64,000 nucleotides of DNA from CAZQRP01 sp964596125 (GTDB lineage Bacteria > Chloroflexota > Dehalococcoidia > GIF9 > UBA5629), in the NCBI GenBank assembly GCA_964596125.1, contig CAZQRP010000003.1, forward strand, positions 1 to 64,000. Direction: 5' to 3'. Numbering within the stretch: position 1 is the stretch's first letter; each line of letters opens with the position of its first letter. The notes beneath the pieces were generated by a model, which was not told the DNA's origin, did no database searches, and saw nothing but the letters and a program-made list of their open reading frames with translations. Shown piece by piece: positions 51,890-61,747 of the stretch. The translations under genes were made by a program, and so were the position numbers.

Positions 51890-54166
51890 CTATATCTTAT
51901 TCAATGCCTGAAGGATTCTATCAGGGGTAGTTGGATAGGAAAATATTCTCGTGCCAATGGCATTTGAGACTGCCATAAGTATTGCAGATGGCCCGGGAGC
52001 AGTTGCTATTTCCCCGACTCCTACCGCCCCAAAACGATGACTGGGAAAGGGTGTTTCCAGAATGACATTTTGCATCTTCGGAAGTTCAGGAAACGTGCGG
52101 AAGGTATAATCAATTAAATTGGCATTAAGCACACGTCCTGTCGTTGTATCCACAACTGTCTCCTCAAACAACGCGGTATCTATGCCGGCAGACCCGAGGC
52201 ATCCATTGATCTGATTCTCAATACATTGAGGATCGATAATCTGGCCTGCGTTGGTTGCATTGACAACACGAAGTAACCTGGATCGACCCGTTTCAATGTC
52301 CACTTCAACTTCAACAAAGGTCATCATGAAGTTAGGCACGGTGAAATCAGGCTCAAAACGCCCGTATCCCAGGACAGTACGGTCAAATCCCAGCCCGGTC
52401 CCCCATTTAATCTTCATACCAGGCTTACTCTTTACATATATCATTCCGTCCGCGGTCTCTAAATCTTGAGGTCTCACGCCCAGTTTCGGAGCCGCCAGCT
52501 CAAACAATTTTTGCAGGGCATCTTCGGCAGCCTTTATAACAGCACTTCCCGTGGTATAAGTCCCCCTGGAACCAACGAAGCCAAATTCATAAGGGCTCGT
52601 AAGTGAGTCGGCAGGCATCGTATTTACCCGTTCAAGGGGAAGGTTCAACACCTCCGCAACCATCTTGCATAGATTCGTTTTCTGACCGGTACCATGTTCG
52701 GATATGCACGAATATATAGTCGCCCTGGCATCCGGATCTAAACGCACATATGACTCCGAAACATCTTCGCCCACGTCCGCATTACCATGTACTCCCACAC
52801 CGACCCCTACCCTTTTACTTCCATTAACGGACGTCGGTTTAAGCCATCCCTGCCACTTTTCCTTCCACCCGAATACCTCTGCTCCTTTTTCCATGGCCTG
52901 TGTATAGTCCACGCCCCGGCAGACCCACCAATCACCGTGCGACCAGTAATATCCATCGCCGGGCTTCACATAGTTTTTCTTAAAGAAATCAAATGGATCA
53001 ACACCCGCCTTTTCCATTGCTGTGCTCAACACAGGTATTAATGCACATTTAAGCTCCTGGCCCCCAAATCCCCGGACTGTACCGCACGGGATCCGAGTTG
53101 TACACACGATTTTAGACTTGAGGTTCCAGTTTGGGCACCTGAGTAGAAGTTGCGCTTCGCCGCAGCCGACTGCGACCTGAGCTTGCGTCATATCCGAAAA
53201 AGCGCCGGTGTCAATAAGCCAATCGCCTGATATTGCAGTGACTGTTCCGTCTTTTTTCATGCCTACCTTAGCGCTAATGCGGGACCACAATCGTAACGCA
53301 CAGGTGGCTAACTGCTCTTCCTTGGTATAAACCAATTTGACCGGTGCATTAGCCGCTTTGGCCAACAATGCACAGCGCACCATCGGCAACCAGGTCACCG
53401 TCTTTGCCCCGAAACTGCCGCCGGTCTGAATCCCCATAGATCTCACACGGACTTTTCTCTCCATAATGAGACTTAATACCAGTCCCCCCATATAAGGTGA
53501 CTGACCTGGTGACCAGATGGTCAAATCATCCGGGCCCTCCCACACGGCAAGTGCCGCCGGAGTTTCCATCGCCGCAGCATTCGGGATGTTTTCAAACCCA
53601 TATGTTGCTTCAGTAATAGCGTCAGCCTCCTGAAATCCCTTCTCGACATCGCCCCGCACGATATCATGAAGACAGTCAGGCCCGTAGAAAGTATAACCAC
53701 CAGCCGGGACGACGTTACCGGGAAATTCCTCATACAACTGCGGAGCGTCAGGACGTACAGCTTCCTCTATTCCATACACGGGTGGTAGCTGCTCGTACTC
53801 TACATCAATAAGGTCCATTGCTTCCATAGCTATTTCCTCGGTCGTTGCAGCAATAAGCGCTACCGCATCTCCAACAAAACGCAATTTACTTTCAAGGACG
53901 TACCTGTGGCGTGGCGTTCCCGCTCTCCAGGGAGGAATGTCTTTATACGTGAGTACTGCTTTCACTCCTGGCAGTTCCCTGGCTTTACTCGCATCGATAC
54001 TCGTGATATTTGCATGAGGGTACGGGCACCTCAATATTTTACCTACGAGCATACCCGGTAACTTCATATCATTGAGGTACTTCGCTCCTCCCGTGACTAT
54101 ATCCACGGCATCCTTTCGTTGTGTTGCTTTCCCTATGTGCCTATACTTACCTGCCACTGGTCTCAC
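51890..54166 (-). CDS. Molybdenum hydroxylase large subunit (xanthine dehydrogenase/CoxL family)
   Basis: 758 residues, standard for the molybdopterin-binding subunit. The N-terminal a/b hammerhead domain starts near GKATQRKDAVDIVTGGAKYL. Cofactor-contact segments include GGSFGAKTV (about 248-256), TVRGFGGQE (about 362-370) and SEHGTGQKT (about 482-490). The catalytic glutamate lies in GVGEIATAPGPSAIL near 720. The active-site loop lacks the AYRCSFR cysteine motif of form I CO dehydrogenase, so CO oxidation is unlikely. The gene overlaps the 2Fe-2S subunit gene by 20 bases and lies 17 bases before the FAD subunit. The substrate is unknown. Confidence 0.93.
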   Translation of the reverse strand: MRPVAGKYRHIGKATQRKDAVDIVTGGAKYLNDMKLPGMLVGKILRCPYPHANITSIDASKARELPGVKAVLTYKDIPPWRAGTPRHRYVLESKLRFVGDAVALIAATTEEIAMEAMDLIDVEYEQLPPVYGIEEAVRPDAPQLYEEFPGNVVPAGGYTFYGPDCLHDIVRGDVEKGFQEADAITEATYGFENIPNAAAMETPAALAVWEGPDDLTIWSPGQSPYMGGLVLSLIMERKVRVRSMGIQTGGSFGAKTVTWLPMVRCALLAKAANAPVKLVYTKEEQLATCALRLWSRISAKVGMKKDGTVTAISGDWLIDTGAFSDMTQAQVAVGCGEAQLLLRCPNWNLKSKIVCTTRIPCGTVRGFGGQELKCALIPVLSTAMEKAGVDPFDFFKKNYVKPGDGYYWSHGDWWVCRGVDYTQAMEKGAEVFGWKEKWQGWLKPTSVNGSKRVGVGVGVHGNADVGEDVSESYVRLDPDARATIYSCISEHGTGQKTNLCKMVAEVLNLPLERVNTMPADSLTSPYEFGFVGSRGTYTTGSAVIKAAEDALQKLFELAAPKLGVRPQDLETADGMIYVKSKPGMKIKWGTGLGFDRTVLGYGRFEPDFTVPNFMMTFVEVEVDIETGRSRLLRVVNATNAGQIIDPQCIENQINGCLGSAGIDTALFEETVVDTTTGRVLNANLIDYTFRTFPELPKMQNVILETPFPSHRFGAVGVGEIATAPGPSAILMAVSNAIGTRIFSYPTTPDRILQALNKI

Positions 54167-54719
54167 CTCCTGCTTTTCCTACCACGTCCATCACTGCCTC
54201 CAAAACATGATAGTGACTTATGCACCGACACAAGTTACCTGCAAGCGCTTCCTTTACCTCCATCTCTGTGGGGGATGGATTCTGGTCCAGCAACGCCTTG
54301 GCACTCATGATAATGCCCGGAGTGCAAAATCCACACTGAAAGGCTGTTTTATCGACAAAGGCTTGCTGAAGCGGATGGAGCTCACCTGTTTGAGGATCGG
54401 CTAGTCCCTCAATTGTTTGTATATTTCTCCCCCCGCATTCCACCGTCAGTAACATGCACGACACAACAGCTTGCCCGTCCATTATAACCGTGCAGGCCCC
54501 ACAGGCCCCTTCATTACACGCTATTTTCGTTCCGGTAAGCCCTAATGTTTCTCTCAGGGTATACGCCAGTGTGTGTGATGGATTAACCTCGCCAGGCCTA
54601 TCTCCAACTCTCAATTCGTACTGTTGGCCGTTCACCATAAAGCTAACATATTGTTCATCAATGGTGCAACCAGTCATTACAGTTTTACGCGCAGACGTTC
54701 CTCTAGTTTCTCTTTCCAT
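54147..54719 (-). CDS. Molybdenum hydroxylase 2Fe-2S subunit (CoxS family)
   Basis: 190 residues with two [2Fe-2S] clusters. The plant-ferredoxin type has CNEGACGACTVIMDGQAVVSC-type spacing (about 68-88), and the four-helix type has QCGFCTPG and NLCRCISHY (about 128-168). The N-terminus is 25 residues longer than usual; an internal Met at MTGCTIDEQY is a possible alternative start. It passes electrons from the molybdenum site to the FAD subunit. It is first of the S-L-M gene set, with order 2Fe-2S, large, FAD. Confidence 0.92.
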   Translation of the reverse strand: MERETRGTSARKTVMTGCTIDEQYVSFMVNGQQYELRVGDRPGEVNPSHTLAYTLRETLGLTGTKIACNEGACGACTVIMDGQAVVSCMLLTVECGGRNIQTIEGLADPQTGELHPLQQAFVDKTAFQCGFCTPGIIMSAKALLDQNPSPTEMEVKEALAGNLCRCISHYHVLEAVMDVVGKAGGETSGR

Positions 54720-54877
54720 TTCATTGTCCCTCTCTTAAAGGCCGGATTTGATAACTGGTGGGATTTTTTCTGGCCTCATTGTAATCCTTATTATCACAAA
54801 TTTCAAAGCTCCCCCAGGCAATCAGTGCTTCCCTACGATATCGCAGACAACGGAATGGATATACGCCACTACCTCTA

Positions 54878-55090
54878 TCATTGCTCAACCGTTTCCGATA
54901 GGTCCACAATCAAGTCTTTAAGGACACGACGCTTTGGCAAAGGATCTATCACCATCTCCCTCTCCGAAAACGTGTCACAGGCCAAAACTGGCTTTTTATT
55001 TACCATAACAGCACATGCTCCGCACTGCTGCTGCCGGCAGGGCTCCCTGAAAGAGAGACCAGGATCAAGATGTTCGAGACCGGGAATCAA
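54878..55090 (-). pseudogene. Truncated 2Fe-2S domain of a succinate/fumarate-reductase-type Fe-S subunit
   Basis: A 70-codon frame from a TTG, beginning inside the domain: HLDPGLSFREPCRQQQCGAC, then AVMVNKKPVLACD and PLPKRRVLKDLIVDLS. This matches the second half of the N-terminal ferredoxin of SdhB/FrdB-like proteins. The first strands and the whole 4Fe-4S/3Fe-4S domain are absent, and stops close the frame directly upstream. A further open stretch on - (54721-54909, ending PTSYQIRPLREGQ) lies in another frame and may be part of the same decay. It occupies the 449-base gap 54720-55168 inside the operon. Confidence 0.6.
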
Positions 55091-55168
55091 TCACTATCAA
55101 TTGTTTAAGAGAGTAATAATTAAGCTCCTCGCTTATCTGCTGTTTCCATCTCGATGGAACCATGTGGA

Positions 55169-56836
55169 CTATTCACTTACTACCTCTGGCAGTCTATCCA
55201 GCGTAGAATAGCCAGGAGCCGAAATACAGTTGGGATCAAGTGCTTGTTTAATCTTATTCTGCAGATAAAATATCACCGGCTGTGACGTACGTAATAGCGC
55301 TGCCTCGGCTTCTTGCTTTGGTTTGCACACTGGATTATCTGCTGCAGAGAGAATATTAAACCCCCGTTCTCGGAGTGTTTTCATTACTTCTCTTTGGAAC
55401 TCTATTGATTTCTTGACTGAATCGATGTCATGGGGATCATAAAATTGGAATTGCTCAAGGATAGAATAAGTACCCCCTCCCATCGGACCAATACATCCCA
55501 TCATCGAGTCACCACCAGTTTTTACCAGCAGGCCTGATTCCTGATATTTAGCCAATGTCTCCGCTTGCGTGGGAACCTGCATCATCAAAGTATCCGGAGT
55601 TGACATTTCAGTATTAGAGGCACCGGCACCTCCGCTATACGTGTGATTGAGATTCTTGTGTCCCAACCTGACCATGTACAGGTAGGTAAATTTCTCCATG
55701 TCCGGATCAGACATAGCCGCCACTTTCCATCCGCCGGTATCCGCTAGAATCTTGTTTAAAACCTTCTCTTGATATTCAAAATCACCCCGAGAAGTGCCTG
55801 CAAAAATAATCTGGAAGCTGATTCTCATCTCATCCGTAATTTCCTGCACATCATGTCTTTTTACCAGTTCTTCCATATCGCTGAGGGTCATTGAAGGATC
55901 GGTATACATTTTTAAAAAGGCATACGAAAGGTCTCCACCCAGAACATTAAATTGTCTATGGACGATATATCCTATTTCACTGTCCCAAATCTGGTAATAT
56001 GCGTTCGCACAAGCTTGCCAATCTTTGAAAGCCACAGTATACGATGCAAAATTCTCAGGTAATGTTGAATTATAGGCAGGTATAGTACCTTCCACATTAA
56101 GTTCGGTTGGACCAGCCCAGGCTGATAGTTTCACAGCGCATTTAGTAAATACGCCTAATCCTCCAAAGGCTCCGGTTTTACCTTTGACTATGCCTCTTAA
56201 ACTGGGCCCCGGTCCCTCACCACAGAACCAACCGCAACCGGCGCCTAAAGATCCGGTTCTCAGGATTTCTCCATTCGGCATGACCCATTCCAGAGCTAGC
56301 AAAACTTCGCTGGCATGACCCATGTAAATACTCCCCGGCCCGTGACCAGCGAAAGAGGTAGATTGAGCCAGTGGTGAGCAACTGGCGCCAGCTCCAATAA
56401 GGTTACAGTTCAATCCTACCTTCATCGCTTCTGCTTGAAGCTGGGCGGCTATCACATATGGTTCGATGACGGCATACATATTCTTCCGGTCTATCTCCAG
56501 AATCCTGTTCATCCGTCTCATATCAAGTATAATTACCCCTTCACTAACCGGTGTAGCCAGAAATATCCAGCCGGTGGAAAGCGCCCGAAGTTTCATTCCA
56601 TATGTATTACAAACTCGGACTATAGCCTGGACCTCTTCCGTGTTTCCGGGCAAAATAGCTGCGTCAGGTCTTGGAGCGAAGTGTCCCTGGTTGTTCTCCA
56701 TTTGTGTTACCAGGTATGACTCGCCAGTGTGCGGAAATATGAAGCTATAAGAGTCGAGTATAGCCGGATCGTCGGAAATATACTCCGCTCCAACTATCGC
56801 TTCAAGTGCCTGATATCCTTCTTTTGAAAGTGGCAT
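55169..56836 (-). CDS. FAD-linked oxidase (vanillyl-alcohol oxidase/p-cresol methylhydroxylase-type fold)
   Basis: 555 residues. The PCMH-type FAD domain has PGNTEEVQAIVRVCNTYGM (about 83-101), the flavin-binding STSFAGHGPGSIYMGHASEV (about 163-182) and VKGKTGAFGGLGVFTKCAVK (about 227-246). A C-terminal substrate domain follows. The length and motifs fit VAO/PCMH or glycolate-oxidase GlcD relatives that oxidise alcohols, phenols or hydroxy acids. It follows the CCG-type Fe-S gene by 20 bases, suggesting electrons pass to that protein. Confidence 0.88.
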   Translation of the reverse strand: MPLSKEGYQALEAIVGAEYISDDPAILDSYSFIFPHTGESYLVTQMENNQGHFAPRPDAAILPGNTEEVQAIVRVCNTYGMKLRALSTGWIFLATPVSEGVIILDMRRMNRILEIDRKNMYAVIEPYVIAAQLQAEAMKVGLNCNLIGAGASCSPLAQSTSFAGHGPGSIYMGHASEVLLALEWVMPNGEILRTGSLGAGCGWFCGEGPGPSLRGIVKGKTGAFGGLGVFTKCAVKLSAWAGPTELNVEGTIPAYNSTLPENFASYTVAFKDWQACANAYYQIWDSEIGYIVHRQFNVLGGDLSYAFLKMYTDPSMTLSDMEELVKRHDVQEITDEMRISFQIIFAGTSRGDFEYQEKVLNKILADTGGWKVAAMSDPDMEKFTYLYMVRLGHKNLNHTYSGGAGASNTEMSTPDTLMMQVPTQAETLAKYQESGLLVKTGGDSMMGCIGPMGGGTYSILEQFQFYDPHDIDSVKKSIEFQREVMKTLRERGFNILSAADNPVCKPKQEAEAALLRTSQPVIFYLQNKIKQALDPNCISAPGYSTLDRLPEVVSE

Positions 56837-56856
56837 ATTGCAACTCCTTTTATTAG

Positions 56857-58128
56857 TTAAATTGATTCCTTTACGAGTTCGATAATGTCATAGACCTTAA
56901 TCTGCTCTTTGTTTTGACCTATAGTATCGAGGAAGTTCCTCTCACACCAGGGGCAGGCAGTCACAATTGCTTCAGCTCCGGTAGATTTCGCTTCCTGAAC
57001 TCTTTCTGTCGCAGTCCAATTCGCATATTCCGGATACGCATCTATTACACCGCCACCAGCACCACAACACCACGCGTATTCCCTATTTCGTGGCATTTCC
57101 ACCATCTGCAGACCGGGAATACTCCCTATAATTTCCCTGGGCGGCTCATAAATACCCTGCACTCCAATATATCTGGGTTTCGGAGGATCATAAACTACCA
57201 TCTGGCCGAATATCTTTTTCTCCACACCATCCCACGGAATATACGTCTCGCCAAGTCTTCCCAAATGGCAAGGATCATGATACGTGACAGTCATTGGAAG
57301 AGGTTTTTTCAATCGGATTTTACCTTCTTTAATAAGACGGGCAAGGAATTCTACCGTATGGAAAACCTCAAATTTGGAGCCTTCCTGAGGGTAGAGTCGT
57401 TTAAAAGTAAAAGAGCAATCAGAACAGGAGGTGACAACTGTTGTAACACCCGCATTAGTCCAGGCCTCAATATTATTTTCAGCATATTTAATGAACTCTC
57501 CACGATATCCCATATCATAAGCCCGACCACCACAACATGTCTCATCCTTCCCCATAATGCCAATATCAACGCCTGCATCACTGAGTAAAGTTACCGCTGT
57601 TCTGGCTACTCCGGACAGTTTCTCATCAAAACAAAGCCGGCAACCCGTGTGAAATACAACCTTAGCCGGCTCTTTGGTAAGATCCTTCACTTTTAATCCT
57701 TCAGCCCAGTTCCCTCGTTCAGATTTCAGTTCCAACATCATATTATCCTCTTTACGAAGGTGGTCGATTGTCAACATATGTTGGGGAAGAAGCTGTCCAT
57801 CTTCCACGAGCTTGAATCGCAGTTCCCGCATCACCTGTAGCGGCTCCATATTATAGCGGCAAACTTTACATGATATATCGCAAAGCCCATCCATCTGACA
57901 CTTATAGACTATATCCAGGAATCGGTCCGTGTACATGCACCTATCATCTAAAAACGATAGGGCAACTGCCAATCTTCCGCCAGCGGAATAAGCTTGAAAT
58001 TTAGCGTATTCTATACTCGGGCAGCCCCCTGCGAATCTCCAGGTTTTAACCTGGTCAAAAGGAATCCATTTGCAGTAAGAGCACCGTGTGCACCTTTCCA
58101 TATCAGCCCGAAATTTTTCCAATGTCAC
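56857..58128 (-). CDS. CCG-domain iron-sulfur protein (GlcF/HdrB-like)
   Basis: 423 residues. The N-terminal cysteines CTRCSYCKW (about 12-20), CQMDGLCDISCKVCRYN (about 76-92) suggest [4Fe-4S] sites. Two CCG modules follow: DETCCGGRAYDMGYRG (about 194-209) and AWCCGAGGGVIDAYPE (about 353-368), each with upstream CxxC-type partners. Such proteins accept electrons from GlcD-like flavoproteins or act as heterodisulfide-reductase-like units. It sits between two FAD oxidase genes with short spacers, which is consistent with serving both. Confidence 0.9.
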   Translation of the reverse strand: MTLEKFRADMERCTRCSYCKWIPFDQVKTWRFAGGCPSIEYAKFQAYSAGGRLAVALSFLDDRCMYTDRFLDIVYKCQMDGLCDISCKVCRYNMEPLQVMRELRFKLVEDGQLLPQHMLTIDHLRKEDNMMLELKSERGNWAEGLKVKDLTKEPAKVVFHTGCRLCFDEKLSGVARTAVTLLSDAGVDIGIMGKDETCCGGRAYDMGYRGEFIKYAENNIEAWTNAGVTTVVTSCSDCSFTFKRLYPQEGSKFEVFHTVEFLARLIKEGKIRLKKPLPMTVTYHDPCHLGRLGETYIPWDGVEKKIFGQMVVYDPPKPRYIGVQGIYEPPREIIGSIPGLQMVEMPRNREYAWCCGAGGGVIDAYPEYANWTATERVQEAKSTGAEAIVTACPWCERNFLDTIGQNKEQIKVYDIIELVKESI

Positions 58129-58158
58129 TTTTTATACCTCCATTACATGAATATCTAT

Positions 58159-59631
58159 TTAAAAACATAGCTTACCCGGATTCAGCACATTGTTAGGGTC
58201 AAAGATTTCCTTCATTTTCTTCAGAACAGTTTTAGTTGTTGTGTCCCGCTCATATACCATGTCTGCCCAAATTCCGTAAGGTCGGGAGAAAAAAGCACCA
58301 TGTTTTATTAACACTTCACTTGCTCTTGTTGTAAGGTCGCGAACTTTCACCACCTCGCTCTCGTCGTCTGGATTATAAGGGATATTGAATTCGCAGTGAC
58401 ACGATACGCCCTGTTGCTGCGGTTGAATATACATACCAATGTCCGATGCAGGATATTGGAACTCTTCTGCTACTCGGTACATTATTTTAATAAATTCCGG
58501 GGTCTTATTCAGGGTTGTTAAGAAGAAGATATCCTGACCTGCCCCTTTATGTTTAAGTTTCCAGTAAGGTTCACCGGACGTATTCAGTACTGCGTCCATT
58601 AAAGCTATATTACTCACTCCGGAAACTTCCAAAACAGCTTCCAATCCGGATTTCTGAGCAATTTCCCGTATATCTGTCTCCTGAAATGCTAACCTTTCCT
58701 CAGGCAACATATCACGTCCGGCTATACCAATTTGCAGCACAAAAGGTGGTAAATTAGCACTCAATACCTTGATTTGGTCCGCTTCTTCCCCGATTATGGT
58801 AGCCAGTTCCATATTGTTCACTATGAAAAACTCATCACCTAATCTAACCCTTAGCAATTCGTAGGCACAATCAATCAGGTCTTCAAGATTCTTACCAGGT
58901 ATTAATATAAACTTGTGCAACTTAGGTAAGATTTCACATTTTATCGATGCCCAGGTGACGATCCCCATACTACCCTGGGCTGCTGAAACCAACCTGTGAT
59001 AGTCAACCTGACGTGGACCGATTGCTTGCATCTGAGCCATTCCCGCTTCCCACTGTTCTTCCAGCGTACGGCGTACCGATTCTCCCGCCTCACCGGTCCT
59101 GATATCGTAACCGTTCCCAAAGATTACTCCGAGGCATCGCAAAGGTTCCGGTAACGTCCATTGATATTTCGGTACCGTTGTAGGCTGCCTTTCCAGGAGA
59201 CTTGCAATCACTGATTTGTTAGCACGAGGCAATAACGGTGTGGAAAGTCTCAATCCATGCCTGGCTAATTCAGGTTGGAGTTCTCCGTAGGTTATTCCAG
59301 GTTCAATCACCATCATTCTGGTCCTACGGTCGATTCTCATAATCCGCTTCATCCGGCTGAGATCTAGAATAATCGCTCCGTCTACACCGGGAATAGTATC
59401 ACCATTGAAATGTGGAGGACCTGAACTAACGGGCACAACTGGCGTATGAGTATCCTTAGCCCACCTGACTATTCTGTGAACAACCTCCGCATTATCAGGT
59501 TTAACCACTAACTGTGGTCTTCTCGGCGGTGTAAAACTACAGTCTCTTGAATAAGTATCTATAACCTCCTGGTCATCGAATATCTCTTCTCTACCAACTA
59601 TCTCGACTAAAGCAGTTTTTTTATCAACCAT
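58159..59631 (-). CDS. FAD-linked oxidase (VAO/GlcD-like), second copy
   Basis: 490 residues of the PCMH-type FAD family. It has KPDNAEVVHRIVRWAKDTHT (about 42-61), VSSGPPHFNGD (about 67-77), GSMGIVTWASIKCEI (about 230-244), and the C-terminal LNPGKLCF typical of the FAD-linked oxidase end. It is 65 residues shorter than the 55169-56836 oxidase and clearly divergent. It is the first gene of the - strand catabolic operon, 30 bases upstream of the CCG protein. Its substrate is unknown, possibly an aromatic alcohol or hydroxy acid. Confidence 0.88.
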   Translation of the reverse strand: MVDKKTALVEIVGREEIFDDQEVIDTYSRDCSFTPPRRPQLVVKPDNAEVVHRIVRWAKDTHTPVVPVSSGPPHFNGDTIPGVDGAIILDLSRMKRIMRIDRRTRMMVIEPGITYGELQPELARHGLRLSTPLLPRANKSVIASLLERQPTTVPKYQWTLPEPLRCLGVIFGNGYDIRTGEAGESVRRTLEEQWEAGMAQMQAIGPRQVDYHRLVSAAQGSMGIVTWASIKCEILPKLHKFILIPGKNLEDLIDCAYELLRVRLGDEFFIVNNMELATIIGEEADQIKVLSANLPPFVLQIGIAGRDMLPEERLAFQETDIREIAQKSGLEAVLEVSGVSNIALMDAVLNTSGEPYWKLKHKGAGQDIFFLTTLNKTPEFIKIMYRVAEEFQYPASDIGMYIQPQQQGVSCHCEFNIPYNPDDESEVVKVRDLTTRASEVLIKHGAFFSRPYGIWADMVYERDTTTKTVLKKMKEIFDPNNVLNPGKLCF

Positions 59632-60557
59632 GTTTTACTCCTTTTAACCTGAAAATTCTGTCTTCGAATTCATTCTTGAAGTACCTGATTGCTGAAAATA
59701 TTCTTTGATTTCCATATAACAATAACATCGTATTTGTATCCCCTTGTTTATATAAAAAAACAGCAGGTACAGGCAAACCTAATAAAAAAAACGGCTCAAT
59801 CAATTGACTGGCTTGAACTTGTCACCATACATAGTTACTCTGAAATCGGTGAATTATTAGCTGGCCATTCTGCCATTTGTCTGGGTATGTACTAATCGTA
59901 TAATCTGCAGTACAATACGATATATTTTATGTTTTACATCAGCTTCCTCTTCTTCATATTCCCCTATTTCCATTATTTCATCATCAGACCATGTTTCTGT
60001 ATCATAATACCTTTATTTCTTCTTCCAGAAGTACCGTTTTGGGGTAACATTATACACCATAATCTTAACTCTATGGACTTCTGCCCTTCAGTGGTTTTCA
60101 CTTCATCTTAACGGTCTCACTTCGCCGATAACTGCTCGTTTCAGTAATCATACTTTAAATTAAAGATGTTTAATGTACTAACCATCTTCTTATTACTGCC
60201 CATAAAGCCAGAACATTAGCTGTGTATCGAACAAAACATCTTTTTGTTGTGTGTAGCCATATATCTAATCTAATAGATGGTAGACTATAGACATAGTCTA
60301 AACCTAAGATATTTTCAGTATTTTTCTGTCCTTAATTGCCCTTTATTAATATTATGACTGGACCAGTCTTTGAGGGGCAGGTCAACCTTCTAAGTCAGGT
60401 GCTCAAGAGGAGCTGTTTCGCAGGGAAAACGGCGGGAAAACGGTGAAATTAGCTTCGAAAATGGGCTTTGGCAGGCCGTACAATATAAAAGCAAGAACTT
60501 TTTCAGCTACTTTTGCCCTACCCTTCTGAGTTACCAATAATTCAAGTACCAACAATT
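59632..60557. other. Long intergenic region, mostly empty
   Basis: 926 bases between two - strand operons. Most is AT-rich without a supported gene. Directly after the cytochrome stop, 60403-60560 (-) is a more GC-rich 50-codon open stretch (VTQKGRAKVAEKVLAFILYG, then LPKPIFEANF) without a ribosome site; it may be a remnant or a transcribed trailer. No convincing promoter for the 59631 operon was found. Confidence 0.4.
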
Positions 60558-61721
60558 TTACTTAGACTGTTGATGACATATAGTACAGGTATCATTAGTA
60601 CGTCCGGCATGATCGGTGGGATACGGCTTTGTGCCGCTTTCCCCATGACATGACAGGCAATTTTCGCGTCCTTCTATATTATGTGGTATTACTGGGGGTT
60701 CCTGAACTATTGGTGGTTGCAGTGTTTCGGACGGGGTAACCTCACTTTGCTGACTGTAAAGGTAAGCAGCAATATCTTTTATCTGCTCAGCGGAGAGTTT
60801 TTCTTTGAAAGCTGGCATAGTGGTTCCAGGTAGCACTGATTTTGGATCACTGGTAAAACTCTCTAGGAAATTAATAGAACGGCGATCACCAATATTGGTC
60901 AGGTTAGGGGCAATAGTACCGCCTTCGCCGTTCAACATGTGACAACTAGAGCAGTTCTGTGCATATAGTTCAGGGGCTCGTTCGCTATACTGGTATTGTG
61001 CTCCAAGTGTTGCCAGATACTCTGCCAATGCCTCTTTTTCTTCACTGGTAAAGAGTAGTTTAGGATGCAACGACTCAGGAACCATTGCATGAGGATTTTC
61101 CAAATAAGCGGTTATCTGTTCCTTTGATAAGTCTCTCCCAACATTACTGAGATCGGGGCCAATGTTACTACCTACACCGCCAATACTATGGCAATACCCG
61201 CAGTTTATCTCACGATATATATCTCTCCCTTGCTGAACCTGCAAGCTCTCCTCTCCCTCGGGAATGGAAGGTGCTGCAAGCCACCCGGTGATCTCCAAGG
61301 TAGCAAAGACCACAATGAATATTAATCCCAAGCTCAGCATTTTTTTTCGTCTTGATATGCGACGCTCAAGGTTACGGTCCAGTAGCGGAATTAGTACAAG
61401 AATTATCAAAGCCAAAAGCGGAATGACTGCCGCAGCTACCGGCTCCAACCATCCGGGGAATAGCTTAAGAAATTGAAAAAAGAAAAGAAAATACCACTCT
61501 GGACGGGGATTATAGGTAGTGCTGGTTGGGTCTGCTGGAGGCTCAATACCTGCACGGAACAGGATAGATAAAGTTACAATCACACCTACAACCAGTAAAA
61601 CGACCACAGCATCCCGAGCCATAGTCTCTGGGAAGAATGATTCCCCCCCTTTCTTACTGGCCTCATACTCTTCCTTATAGACCTCTTTTGCGCTTTTCTG
61701 TGGCAAGAATGGTGATTTCAA
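60558..61721 (-). CDS. Cytochrome b subunit IV fused to a tetraheme c-type domain
   Basis: 387 residues. An N-terminal subunit-IV-like part with three helices carries PEWYF (74-78), the Qo-site motif of cytochrome b C-terminal halves. After residue 160 come two mono-heme cytochrome c domains, CGYCH (174-178) and CSSCH (257-261), each with downstream Met candidates. A proline-rich tether (about 328-347) leads to a short C-terminal segment with CLSCH (355-359) and CTICH (379-383), giving four heme attachment sites in total. It should pass electrons from the quinol site to a periplasmic acceptor. It is last in the Rieske-cytochrome b operon. Confidence 0.92.
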   Translation of the reverse strand: MKSPFLPQKSAKEVYKEEYEASKKGGESFFPETMARDAVVVLLVVGVIVTLSILFRAGIEPPADPTSTTYNPRPEWYFLFFFQFLKLFPGWLEPVAAAVIPLLALIILVLIPLLDRNLERRISRRKKMLSLGLIFIVVFATLEITGWLAAPSIPEGEESLQVQQGRDIYREINCGYCHSIGGVGSNIGPDLSNVGRDLSKEQITAYLENPHAMVPESLHPKLLFTSEEKEALAEYLATLGAQYQYSERAPELYAQNCSSCHMLNGEGGTIAPNLTNIGDRRSINFLESFTSDPKSVLPGTTMPAFKEKLSAEQIKDIAAYLYSQQSEVTPSETLQPPIVQEPPVIPHNIEGRENCLSCHGESGTKPYPTDHAGRTNDTCTICHQQSK

Positions 61722-61747
61722 TCAAGTCTCCCAATCTCTTTTTTAGA

